A stretch of DNA of 64,000 nt from Staphylococcus xylosus NJ (GTDB taxonomy: Bacteria; Bacillota; Bacilli; Staphylococcales; Staphylococcaceae). The notes below the pieces were generated by a model that saw only the letters and a list, made by a program, of their open reading frames with translations, did no database searches and was not told where the DNA came from. The position numbers and the translations under genes were made by a program. Each line of letters starts with the position of its first letter. The first letter of the stretch is position 1. Positions 26,534-34,962 of this stretch are shown here, in pieces. The DNA is taken from contig NZ_ANMR01000012.1 of the NCBI RefSeq assembly GCF_000338275.1, positions 1-64,000 on the forward strand, read 5' to 3'.

Positions 26534-27586
26534 ATGAAAATTGAATTGGGTTTAACATCTTTCGCTGATAATAGTGATATATATATGGAAGATGGTTATC
26601 AATCTGCTATAAGTAATGCACAGAGAATTCGTAATATAATAGAAGAAATTGAAACAGCAGATCAATACGGACTTGATGTTTATGGTCTAGGAGAACACCA
26701 TAGACCTGATTATGCTGTATCAGACCCAGTCACTGTATTAGCAGCTGCAGCAAGGAATACTAAGCATATTAAACTTAGTAGTGCAGTAACTGTACTCTCT
26801 TCTGACGATCCTGTACGTGTATACGAAAGATTTTCTACATTAGATGCAGTTTCAAATGGGCGTGCAGAAATTATGGTAGGTAGAGGATCGTTTATTGAAT
26901 CATTTCCACTATTTGGTTATGATTTGAAAAATTATGAGGAACTTTTCAATGAAAAGATTGAGCTATTAATGCAAATTAATAAGAAAGAAGTTGTAAATTG
27001 GGAAGGTCATATGAGACCATCAATTCATAATTTAGGTATTTATCCAAGAACAGAAAAAGGTTCACTACCGATTATTATTGCTACTGGAGGTACACCTGAG
27101 TCTTCTTTAAAAGCAGGAGCATTAGGATTACCGATAACTTATGCTATAATAGGTGGCGATCCAAAAAGATTTAAAAGAAATATAGATATGTATAAATCTA
27201 TTGCTGGGTCTTATGGGCATAATGTAAATGAACTACCAATAGCTACGCATTCTTGGGGATACATTGCTGAAACAGATGAACAGGCAAAACGAGAGTTCTT
27301 TCCATCAGTTAAGGCAAATCATGATATATTGGCAAAAGAACGTGGATGGCCAATGTATGATGAGAATAGTTTTGAGCGAGAAGCCGGACCAAATGGCGCA
27401 CTATATGTAGGTGATCCTGAAACTGTTGCTCAAAAAATAATTGAAACGATTGAGGCTTTAGGTATTACTCGCTTTATGTTGCATACCCCTGTTGGATCAA
27501 TGCCACATGAAAATACGATTAACACAATTAAATTGTTGGCAGAGCGGGTAAAACCTATTGTAGATAAATATTTTGAAAACAAATAA
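26534..27586 (+). CDS. LLM class flavin-dependent oxidoreductase
   Basis: A 350-residue luciferase-like monooxygenase using FMN or F420-type flavins (FMN in this genus). TIM-barrel protein beginning MKIELGLTSFADNSD; typical segments DVYGLGEHHRPDYAVSDP, VSNGRAEIMVGRGSF and LPIIIATGGTPESSLKAGALGLP are present. Length fits the family. Substrate unknown. ATG at 26534 follows TGAGGTG. It is the first of two genes with the DoxX-like protein. Confidence 0.92.
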   Translation: MKIELGLTSFADNSDIYMEDGYQSAISNAQRIRNIIEEIETADQYGLDVYGLGEHHRPDYAVSDPVTVLAAAARNTKHIKLSSAVTVLSSDDPVRVYERFSTLDAVSNGRAEIMVGRGSFIESFPLFGYDLKNYEELFNEKIELLMQINKKEVVNWEGHMRPSIHNLGIYPRTEKGSLPIIIATGGTPESSLKAGALGLPITYAIIGGDPKRFKRNIDMYKSIAGSYGHNVNELPIATHSWGYIAETDEQAKREFFPSVKANHDILAKERGWPMYDENSFEREAGPNGALYVGDPETVAQKIIETIEALGITRFMLHTPVGSMPHENTINTIKLLAERVKPIVDKYFENK

Positions 27587-27600
27587 AAGGAGATTTTGTA

Positions 27601-27960
27601 ATGATATTACGTTATTTAACAAATTTAAAATTAGCTAAAGAATTATATGGTGCAGCAAAACCTAAACTTAAAGGTGACCAATCAATGAAAGAGACATTTG
27701 TAGAGGTGTTTAATTTACCTTCAAATGCAGTACCTTTAGCTGGTGCGGTAGAAGCGTTAAGTGCAGTATTCTTCGTATTAAGTTTTGCTAGTAAAAGACT
27801 TTCTCGTGTTGCTTCTCTATTAACAATTTCAGTTTTAGGTGTAGCTGCTTACAAACACTTTGAAGCTGGTCATGGTAAAGCAGGCGCTAAACACGCTTTA
27901 GATTTATCAGGTTTAGCAGCATTAAGCTTCCTTGATACAATTGATTGTAAAAAAAAGTAA
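27601..27960 (+). CDS. DoxX-like membrane protein
   Basis: A 119-residue protein with about three to four hydrophobic helices, matching the DoxX-like family (PLAGAVEALSAVFFVLSFASKRLSRVASLLTISVLG). AAAGGAGATTTT precedes the ATG, 14 bases after the monooxygenase stop, so the two are co-transcribed. DoxX proteins are linked to redox and oxidative stress responses, in some species with partner oxidoreductases; a partnership with the flavoenzyme is inferred. Confidence 0.8.
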   Translation: MILRYLTNLKLAKELYGAAKPKLKGDQSMKETFVEVFNLPSNAVPLAGAVEALSAVFFVLSFASKRLSRVASLLTISVLGVAAYKHFEAGHGKAGAKHALDLSGLAALSFLDTIDCKKK

Positions 27961-28024
27961 TTCATTAATTTAAATATATAAATAAATAGTGTCACTTTTA
28001 AAGTGTCACTGTATAAATGATAAG

Positions 28025-28060
28025 AGCCGGGACATTTAAGGATGTTTCGGCTTTTATTCT
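28025..28060 (+). terminator. Terminator of the monooxygenase/DoxX operon
   Basis: AGCCGGGACAT at 28025-28035 pairs with ATGTTTCGGCT at 28042-28052 (two G-T pairs), followed by TTTATTCTT. Confidence 0.78.
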
Positions 28061-28468
28061 TGTAAAGAATAATATTCATACACGAGTTTATTCTATTAGT
28101 ATGTTACATTTGATGACATTCTAGCATAAAGAATGCATTTTGAAATTGGATGCCTAGGTATTCTTTTATTGTTATATTGATAATAATTTGGAAAAGCTAA
28201 CAGGAAATGTTGGGTTGATTTTTACAAAGTCATAATTTGTTAAATGCAATCGATGAACATATTCTTTTTTTAGTAATAAAAAGAATGAATATCCAACTAA
28301 AATTTGAATTTGAAAAGTAAATATTAAAAAAATAGTAGTATTTTTTAACATTTCTTATACTTGGACATATTGAATTAGCGCAAAGTAATAGTATAGAATT
28401 ATTATATTAATATTGTTAAAAATCGCTTTGACATATTAACATCATGAAGAAACAAAAGGAGTGGTTTT
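28061..28468 (+). other. sarR upstream region
   Basis: About 400 AT-rich bases. A TTGACA at about 28428 is too close to the sarR start to serve it alone. TATTATATTAATATTG near 28398 could hold a -10. Nothing else recognised, and no gene. Confidence 0.45.
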
Positions 28469-28816
28469 ATGATTGAACAAAATTTTAAAACACTGAACGA
28501 ACTAATCACAACTTATCAAAAGGGCAAACAATTTTTCAAAACAACTAAAAAGCAACACAAGCTTAACTATGAAGAAATATTTATTTTAAACTATATCTAT
28601 AGTTGTAACGAAAATGAAATTACAGCAAAAGAAATAGCTAAGTATTCAGAACTACAACCTTATTATTTAACGAAAGCTTTACAAAAATTGATTAAAATGG
28701 GGTATTTGAGCAAAAAGAGAAGTGAAATAGATGAACGAACAGTAGTTGTTCGTGTGAATGAAGCACAACGTGGTAAAATAAATGAGATAATTAAAATACT
28801 GCAACAAACGTTGTAA
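28469..28816 (+). CDS. sarR: SarA-family regulator SarR
   Basis: A 115-residue single-domain winged-helix DNA-binding protein of the staphylococcal SarA family, forming dimers. LNYEEIFILNYIY, EITAKEIAKYSELQPYYLTKALQKL (recognition helix) and the wing KKRSEIDERTVVV (about residues 30-90) strongly resemble S. aureus SarR of the same length. In S. aureus SarR represses sarA and other virulence regulators. The ATG follows AAAGGAGTGG. Monocistronic. Confidence 0.92.
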   Translation: MIEQNFKTLNELITTYQKGKQFFKTTKKQHKLNYEEIFILNYIYSCNENEITAKEIAKYSELQPYYLTKALQKLIKMGYLSKKRSEIDERTVVVRVNEAQRGKINEIIKILQQTL

Positions 28817-29004
28817 TGGCTGATGAACGTAATGATAAAATAGAATTGTACATAAGTAAAAATAAAATGAATATTCTGAATAATGTAAAATTAAAATATT
28901 TATTAAGTATTTAACTAATATTTGTTTTTAGAAACAAATTAACTGTGTTATACTAATATTTGTTGAATGAAAGCGCATACAAAACGACTGGGAAAGGTGT
29001 TATT

Positions 29005-30087
29005 ATGAATTTACTAATTGGAGTTATATTTTTAGGGATTGTTTTATGTTTGTTTACATTATTCACAAGTAAAGCGCCTAATGGTGGTAAAGCGATGGGA
29101 GCACTTGCCAATGCTGCAATTGCGTCATTTTTAGTTGAAGCATTTCATAAGTATGTAGGTGGAGATTTGATTGGTATACCCTTTTTAGGAGATTTAGGAG
29201 ATGTTGCTGGCGGTCTTGGCGGTGTTGCAGCTGCTGGTTTAGTCGCATTAGCAATGGGCGTGTCTCCTGTATATGCATTCGTAATTGCTGTTGCTTGTGG
29301 CAATATGGATTTACTACCAGGATTCATTGCAGCTTATATTGCTAGTTTTGGTATGAAGTGGATGGAAGAAAAATTACCAGACGGACTCGATTTAATCGCA
29401 GCAATCATTGTTATTGCACCAATTACCAGATTAATTGCAATTGCAACTAAACCTTTGGTTGATGCAAGCTTGCTTCAAATCGGTAATATTATTAAAGAAT
29501 CAACTACATCAAGTCCAATATTAATGGGTATTGTTTTAGGGGGGATTATTACAGTGGTTGCTACTGCACCATTAAGCTCAATGGCATTGACTGCATTACT
29601 AGGGTTAACTGGTACACCAATGGCTATAGGTGCATTAGCAGTATTTGGATCTTCATTTATGAATTTCGTACTATTTAAGCGGATGAAGTTTGGAGATCGT
29701 AAAACAACGATTTCAGTAGCTATTGAACCGTTATCTCAAGCAGATATTGTAACTGCAAACCCGGTGCCTGTATACATAACTAACTTTATGGGGGGTGCAA
29801 TTTCTGGGGTGATTATAGCTATGTTTGGATTAGTTAATGATGCAACAGGAACTGCTACACCAATAGCTGGACTTATGGTTATGTTTGGATTTAATAATGC
29901 GTTAACTGTGATTATAGTCGCAGTCATGTGTGCTCTCAGTAGCGCAATTTGTGGATATTTAGGTTCACTAATGTTTAAAAATTACCCAATTATCACTAAA
30001 GATGAATTACAAAATGGCACGATGTCTAAAAAGGTCAAAAAATATTACAAATTAAAAAAGCAATATGCTAAAAGTTTAGCTTTATAA
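29005..30087 (+). CDS. PTS EIIC-like (PF13303 type) membrane protein
   Basis: A 360-residue integral membrane protein with about nine to ten helices and Gly-rich loops (GDLGDVAGGLGGVAAAGL). It looks like the PTS_EIIC_2 family, which resembles the sugar-transport component of phosphotransferase permeases, but it has no EIIB or EIIA and no such genes nearby. Substrate unknown. Start at 29005 with AAAGGTGTT upstream; an upstream in-frame extension to 28960 has no ribosome binding site. The same gene follows sarR in S. aureus. Confidence 0.75.
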   Translation: MNLLIGVIFLGIVLCLFTLFTSKAPNGGKAMGALANAAIASFLVEAFHKYVGGDLIGIPFLGDLGDVAGGLGGVAAAGLVALAMGVSPVYAFVIAVACGNMDLLPGFIAAYIASFGMKWMEEKLPDGLDLIAAIIVIAPITRLIAIATKPLVDASLLQIGNIIKESTTSSPILMGIVLGGIITVVATAPLSSMALTALLGLTGTPMAIGALAVFGSSFMNFVLFKRMKFGDRKTTISVAIEPLSQADIVTANPVPVYITNFMGGAISGVIIAMFGLVNDATGTATPIAGLMVMFGFNNALTVIIVAVMCALSSAICGYLGSLMFKNYPIITKDELQNGTMSKKVKKYYKLKKQYAKSLAL

Positions 30088-30504
30088 AATTTTGTAAGTG
30101 AAATGTTGACTGATATAGAAAGGGTAGAGACAATAAGCGCTATTTAGAAATTATTTATTTTTGTCATGTCCTTACATATTTATATGTATAAAAATTATTA
30201 AAAAACAAAGGATACAAAGTTCAAGATGTAAAAGCTTGATAATGTATCCTTTGTTTTTTATGAGTTAAATTCCTCAATTGTAATTATTTTGAAAGTGATT
30301 TTGTATTTATGATATTAAAGGGACTGAGTTAAACGTATAACCATTGAATATTTTTAATTATGGTAAGTTAAATAATTTAGAGAAAGAATAAAACTACCAA
30401 TAAAGCAAAAATGTTGCAGTTTTAAAGGTATAGGTAAAAGATGTATTACTTTAGTAATGAATTTATCCATCCTTTAAAGCTATTTAACAACCTATTAACC
30501 TATA
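30088..30504. other. Gap between convergent genes
   Basis: Holds the terminator at 30200-30260; the remaining AT-rich DNA shows no gene. A 60-codon plus-strand frame at 30441 is antisense to the ABC permease end and looks spurious. Confidence 0.5.
30200..30260. terminator. Terminator after the EIIC-like gene
   Basis: AAAAACAAAGGATACA at 30201-30216 pairs perfectly with TGTATCCTTTGTTTTT at 30243-30258. The A and T flanks suit both strands. Confidence 0.88.
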
Positions 30505-31203
30505 TTAAGTTGTACGCGTGTTTAAATAACGTGTTGTTCTATTTTCCATTTTTGAAAAAAAGAACTCTAATAAAATCGCTAATAACCAATAAAACGCTGC
30601 AGCAACTGAATAAACTGTTATAAACCTATATCCTTCATTAGCAATTATATGACTTACTGCCATAATTTCAGTGACTTGTACGGCAAATGCCAGTGAGGTA
30701 CCTTTTATTAGCATAATAAATTGATTTTCTATATTAGGCAGGGCATACGCAAAAGCTTGAGGCAAAACGATTTCTTTATAAATATGAAATCTTGAAAGAC
30801 CTACACTTTGAGCTGCTTCTATTTGAGCAAATTCTACCGACTGTAATCCACTTTTTATTGATTCAGATAGATAAGCTATCGCATGTAATGAAAAAACAAT
30901 AAAAGCAATAATTAAAGGTGAAAAAATATCTGGATTAATATGCCAACTGAATTGATCGTTTAAAAATATAATAAATGTAGGTAATCCATAATATAAAATA
31001 AACAGCTGAACAATTAATGGTGTACTTCTGAAAAATGAATTATAGACTATGATAATTTGTGATAGTACGGGAATGTGTTTTAAGCGAATCAGTGCAAAGC
31101 AAAATCCTACAATTAGACCTACGATTATGGCAAAAATAGAAATCATTATTGTATTAGGAACTCCTGTAAGCACTTCAGTTATTGTATATAAAACAAAGTC
31201 CAA
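30505..31203 (-). CDS. Amino acid ABC transporter permease (TcyM-like)
   Basis: A 232-residue inner-membrane permease of the polar amino acid type, about five helices. It has the family pattern (YNSFFRSTPLIVQLFILYYG) and the EAA loop QIEAAQSVGLSRFHIYKEIVLPQAFAYALPN (about residues 140-170) that contacts the ATPase. Most like TcyM of the Bacillus TcyJKLMN cystine importer. Last gene of the operon, 13 bases after its partner permease. No strong terminator found downstream. Confidence 0.88.
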   Translation of the reverse strand: MDFVLYTITEVLTGVPNTIMISIFAIIVGLIVGFCFALIRLKHIPVLSQIIIVYNSFFRSTPLIVQLFILYYGLPTFIIFLNDQFSWHINPDIFSPLIIAFIVFSLHAIAYLSESIKSGLQSVEFAQIEAAQSVGLSRFHIYKEIVLPQAFAYALPNIENQFIMLIKGTSLAFAVQVTEIMAVSHIIANEGYRFITVYSVAAAFYWLLAILLEFFFSKMENRTTRYLNTRTT

Positions 31204-31216
31204 ATGAATATCCTCC

Positions 31217-31900
31217 TTAAATGCGGTATGGTTTTTGTGAGCGTTTATCTATTAAAGTAAATGTGCCTTGTATAATTAAAGCGATAATCCAATAGATGAT
31301 TGAAATGACAATATAAACTTCTAACATGCCTAAACCGTAATTATTTCCGATGATTAATTTAACTTGCCCCATCATGTCAATGATGCCTATTGTAAAAGCT
31401 AATGAAGTATCTTTTACTAATTCGATAATTTGCGTTGTTAAATTTGGAATACTATTTCTTAAAGCCTGTGGAACGATTATTTCTTTTAGCATTCTAGGGT
31501 AGGATAGGCCGATTGATAAACCGGCTTCTATTTGATGGTAGTCTACAGATTGATATCCAGCACGTATTATTTCTGATAAATAAGCTCCAGTATGTAATGT
31601 GAAGGCTAAGATAACGAAAAATAATCTACTAAAATGATTAATATCTATATGAATCAATAACAATAGTTGTGGTAATGCAAAGTAAACTAAAAATAGTTGT
31701 AAAAGTAGTGGTGTGCTACGTATAAAAGATAAATAAATTCTTACAATTGGCGAAAGTACCTTAATCTGTTTAATGCGAATAAGAGCTAACATAAAACCTA
31801 GAATCAACGCACATATTAATGACATAACAATCATTAACAGAGTTAACGGCAATTGCTGTAATACTTGTCCAAACAAATCTAACCAATTTACAGATTGCAT
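31217..31900 (-). CDS. Amino acid ABC transporter permease (TcyL-like)
   Basis: A 227-residue permease with about five helices, paralogous to the next gene. IRSTPLLLQLFLVYFALP and EAA loop QIEAGLSIGLSYPRMLKEIIVPQALRNSIPN are present. The ATG overlaps the stop of the binding-protein gene by one base (TAATG). The two permeases presumably form a heterodimer. Cystine or another polar amino acid is likely. Confidence 0.88.
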   Translation of the reverse strand: MQSVNWLDLFGQVLQQLPLTLLMIVMSLICALILGFMLALIRIKQIKVLSPIVRIYLSFIRSTPLLLQLFLVYFALPQLLLLIHIDINHFSRLFFVILAFTLHTGAYLSEIIRAGYQSVDYHQIEAGLSIGLSYPRMLKEIIVPQALRNSIPNLTTQIIELVKDTSLAFTIGIIDMMGQVKLIIGNNYGLGMLEVYIVISIIYWIIALIIQGTFTLIDKRSQKPYRI

Positions 31901-32754
31901 TATCGTTGCACCTCCAATTGCGACTTTTTGTGATTTATTTCGTCTAAGTCATCGAATACATTAATATCAAAATATTCTTCTGAAAGTGCTTGTAATTTAC
32001 CTTCCTTTTTAAGTTCTAATGTCGCTTGATCAATGTCATCATGTAATTTTTGATGTTTTTTATTATAAACGATATGCAGAGGCTCTTTTTTTACAATACC
32101 TCCAATTTTAACATTTTCTTTGACTTGTTTTTGAATGGCTTTATAAGTGTTCCAGTTTAATAACATAGCGTCACGTCGCTGCTGACTGACCATTTTTAAG
32201 TTGTCTCCATTAGAAGGTTCTTGAATCGTATTAATATTGATTTTTGATGAATTATTTTTGTTGTACTGAGATAAGATGGAATATAGTCCACCACTAGGCG
32301 CCATGGGTGTAATTGATTTTCCAGGTAAATCGTCTAAACTGTGTATATCCGTATTGTTACGATTGACTACTAACATAGGCAAGGCATAACTATAGGGCAC
32401 ATCTTGGTACAGAAATTGTTTTTCGCGTTCAGGTGTTTTGAAAAACCAGTTAATTCCCATATCAAATTTACCAGCACCAATACCAACTAAATTTGATTCT
32501 TCTTCACCTACTTCATATTTAAAATCATATTGTGGTAACTTTTTTTCGATTAATTTCATATAGTCCATATCTAGCCCTACAAACTGGTTTTGCTTATTGG
32601 TATACAAGTAGGGTGGATTCACCTCTGCTGACAGTGCTACTTTAACTTCTTTTTTGTGAGATTCTTTATTTGAATTATCATTTTGAGTACAAGCAGTTAA
32701 AACGAAAATCGATGAAAGTATAATGGCGGTAATAAATCTTTTTTTAGATGTCAT
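31900..32754 (-). CDS. Amino acid-binding lipoprotein (TcyK-like)
   Basis: A 284-residue extracellular substrate-binding lipoprotein. Signal peptide with lipobox VLTAC (Cys22), then a type II periplasmic-binding fold: VKVALSAEVNPPYLYTNKQNQFVGLDMDYMKLIEKKL and NWFFKTPERE. The Glu/Asp/Arg pattern is that of polar amino acid binding proteins. Start ATG overlaps the stop of the ATPase gene by four bases (ATGA). Confidence 0.9.
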   Translation of the reverse strand: MTSKKRFITAIILSSIFVLTACTQNDNSNKESHKKEVKVALSAEVNPPYLYTNKQNQFVGLDMDYMKLIEKKLPQYDFKYEVGEEESNLVGIGAGKFDMGINWFFKTPEREKQFLYQDVPYSYALPMLVVNRNNTDIHSLDDLPGKSITPMAPSGGLYSILSQYNKNNSSKININTIQEPSNGDNLKMVSQQRRDAMLLNWNTYKAIQKQVKENVKIGGIVKKEPLHIVYNKKHQKLHDDIDQATLELKKEGKLQALSEEYFDINVFDDLDEINHKKSQLEVQR

Positions 32755-33500
32755 TGTTTATCACGCTCCGTGCTTACTTTGTTTAAGAAGCGATTTATTC
32801 TTTCTGAGTTATTATTATCTAATACCTCTTGAGGTGTGCCATGATGAATAATTTGACCATCATCAATAAATATCATTTGATCGGCAATAGCTTTAGCAAA
32901 TTCAATTTCATGTGTTACTAAAACCATCGTCATACCTTCTTGTGCAATAGATTTAATGAGAGATAGTACACCTTGTATAGATTCTGGGTCTAGTGCAGAA
33001 GTTGGTTCATCCAACAGTAATACATCCGGATTAAGAGCAAGAGCACGGATGATACCAATACGTTGACTTTGACCGCCAGACAATTGAATTGGGTATTTGT
33101 CTTTTTGGCTTGCTAAATTAACACGTTCTAAATAGGAGAGCGCTATTTCTTTTGCTTGAGTTGTACTGTGATTTTTACCATGTATTAAACCGACAGTTAT
33201 ATTTTCTAAGATAGTTTTATTCTTAAATAAATTATAATTTTGGAAGACCATTGCAGATTTTTGTCGTAATTTTGCAATGTCTTTTTTAGTATGTTTTGAA
33301 GTGTTAAATGTTTCATTGCCAATAGTAATCGTTCCAGATTCTGGTAGGGCTAATGCATTTAAAGTCCTTAACAGCGTTGTTTTACCAGAACCACTTGGCC
33401 CGATAATTGCAGTGACAGTTCCTTGTTCTTGGCTAAAACTTACGTCATTGAGTATCGTATTTTCATTATATTTATGTATAAGATGTTTAACGTTAATCAT
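32751..33500 (-). CDS. Amino acid ABC transporter ATPase (TcyN-like)
   Basis: First gene of the importer operon, 249 residues. Walker A GPSGSGKTTLL (about residues 33-43), Q-loop MVFQNYNLF, signature LSGGQSQRIGIIRAL, Walker B VLLLDEPTSALD and H-loop VTHEIEFA are all present. Order ATPase, binding protein, permease, permease, all overlapping or nearly so. GGGGGAAATTG precedes the ATG. Regulation not identified; CymR control would be expected for a cystine system but I could not confirm a site. Confidence 0.92.
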   Translation of the reverse strand: MINVKHLIHKYNENTILNDVSFSQEQGTVTAIIGPSGSGKTTLLRTLNALALPESGTITIGNETFNTSKHTKKDIAKLRQKSAMVFQNYNLFKNKTILENITVGLIHGKNHSTTQAKEIALSYLERVNLASQKDKYPIQLSGGQSQRIGIIRALALNPDVLLLDEPTSALDPESIQGVLSLIKSIAQEGMTMVLVTHEIEFAKAIADQMIFIDDGQIIHHGTPQEVLDNNNSERINRFLNKVSTERDKQ

Positions 33501-33651
33501 TCAATTTCCCCCAATATTTCATTAAGTATAAATTATCACAATAAATCTTATCGGTAAAGTAAGGATTTTGTGCTTGAAAAGCTTTATTTCAATCATGGCG
33601 AGTGTTAAACTTGTATTTAATAAGGAAAAAGTGATAATCGAGGTGAAGGAA

Positions 33652-34803
33652 ATGAATACGTCCGCATTAATACATACGGAGATTCAAGAAAAATGGATTG
33701 CTAAATTAGATACTGTAAAAGACGATTTTAGAGAGAGAGCGGAATATAATGATATACATTCACATTTTCCCTACGAAAATATTAAATGGCTTGTAAATGA
33801 AGGTTATACATTGTTGACGTTGCCTAAAGCATACGGCGGTGAAGGTGCGACTATTGAAGACATGGTGATACTTCAAAGTTATTTGGGATCAATCGATGGT
33901 GCAACTGCTTTATCAATAGGTTGGCATTTAAGTGTAATTGGACAATTATATGAACAACAAATGTGGGAACCTGATATGCTTGACCAATTTGCTGAAGCAA
34001 TAAAACAAGGGGCATTGGTGAATAGGGCTGTTAGTGAAGCGGAAACTGGTAGCCCAACGCGTGGAGGTAGACCTGCAACAAACGCAGTAAAAGTAGACGG
34101 TGGCTTTGTACTTAATGGGGTGAAAACATTTACTTCTATGAGCAAAGGGCTTACACATTTTGTGGTAAGTGCTTATTACGAAGCTATTGACCAAGTAGGA
34201 TTTTTCTTAGTTACTAAGGATACTCCAGGTGTGGAGATAGCTGATAACTGGAATATGGTAGGTATGCGTGCAACAGAAAGTCATGACCTTGTATTAAATG
34301 ATGTATATTTACCAGAAGGAAATTTTGTTGAAATAAGGGGAGCTAGTGGTAAAAAGCCAAATGGCTGGATATTACACATACCAAGTGTTTACTTAGGTAT
34401 CGCTCAAGCAGCACGTGATTACGCAGTGGATTTTGCTAAAACTTACAGTCCTAATAGTATAGAAGGGACTATTGGTGATTTACCTACAGTCCAACAAAAT
34501 ATTGGAAAAATGGAAACACTTTTATTATCTGCACGTCATTTTTTATGGAGTACAGCTGCTTTGTATAATAATGAAGGTTCCGAAAAAGTGAAATGGAATG
34601 AAACGTCTGCCAGTAAAGTAATGGTGATGAACCAAGGTTTAGAAGTTATAGATATTGCCATGCGAATTGTAGGAGCGAAAAGTCTTGAAATGGAACGCCC
34701 TTTACAACGTTATTATAGAGACATGCGCGCAGGTTTGCACAATCCGCCTATGGAAGATATGGCATATACAAACATTGCACACAGTGTATTAGATCATTTT
34801 TAA
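33652..34803 (+). CDS. Acyl-CoA dehydrogenase family oxidoreductase
   Basis: A 383-residue flavoprotein of the acyl-CoA dehydrogenase superfamily. N-terminal helical domain (LPKAYGGEGATIEDMVIL), middle beta-domain (NRAVSEAETGSPTRGGRPATNA, KTFTSMSKGLTHFVVSA) and C-terminal helices (MVMNQGLEVIDIAMRIVGAKSLEMERPLQRYYRD). The divergent active-site region is more like DszC/SfnC-type flavin monooxygenases acting on sulfur compounds than like fatty-acid enzymes. It is divergent from a TcyKLMN-like importer (about 150 bases), which suggests use of a sulfur-containing amino acid derivative; inference only. ATG at 33652 follows GAGGTGAAGG; the longer frame from 33568 has no ribosome binding site. Confidence 0.8.
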   Translation: MNTSALIHTEIQEKWIAKLDTVKDDFRERAEYNDIHSHFPYENIKWLVNEGYTLLTLPKAYGGEGATIEDMVILQSYLGSIDGATALSIGWHLSVIGQLYEQQMWEPDMLDQFAEAIKQGALVNRAVSEAETGSPTRGGRPATNAVKVDGGFVLNGVKTFTSMSKGLTHFVVSAYYEAIDQVGFFLVTKDTPGVEIADNWNMVGMRATESHDLVLNDVYLPEGNFVEIRGASGKKPNGWILHIPSVYLGIAQAARDYAVDFAKTYSPNSIEGTIGDLPTVQQNIGKMETLLLSARHFLWSTAALYNNEGSEKVKWNETSASKVMVMNQGLEVIDIAMRIVGAKSLEMERPLQRYYRDMRAGLHNPPMEDMAYTNIAHSVLDHF

Positions 34804-34895
34804 ATATTAAGAGCAATACAATAACCATGCATTTAGACAAATTGTCTAAATGCATTTTTTAATAATTAAAAAAATAAAAATTCACTTGTTTACTA

Positions 34896-34924
34896 TTGTA
34901 AAATTACTAGAATCATTATATAAT
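34896..34924 (+). promoter_or_regulatory. fhuD2 promoter
   Basis: -35 TTGTAA at 34896-34901, 17-base spacer, -10 TATAAT at 34919-34924. The Fur box starts 11 bases downstream. Confidence 0.7.
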
Positions 34925-34934
34925 CAATTGGTAC

Positions 34935-34949
34935 TGATAATCATTTTCA
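34935..34949 (+). promoter_or_regulatory. Fur box of fhuD2
   Basis: TGATAATCATTTTCA matches the 7-1-7 Fur core TGATAAT-N-ATTATCA at 14 of 15 positions. It lies between the -10 box and the ribosome binding site AGGAG, so Fur with iron would block transcription. Confidence 0.85.
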
Positions 34950-34962
34950 TTGGAGGAGAATT

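Noticed and set aside
28816..28914. 32-codon frame overlapping the sarR stop (TAATG)
   Set aside because: It has no ribosome binding site of its own, AT-rich random-looking residues and no similarity to known small proteins; translational coupling alone is not enough evidence.
30441..30623. 60-codon plus-strand frame
   Set aside because: It overlaps the end of the ABC permease on the other strand and has no good ribosome binding site; it is a shadow frame.
33568..33651. N-terminal extension of the acyl-CoA dehydrogenase homolog
   Set aside because: The frame is open to 33568 but no ribosome binding site is present there, while GAGGTGAAGG precedes the ATG at 33652.
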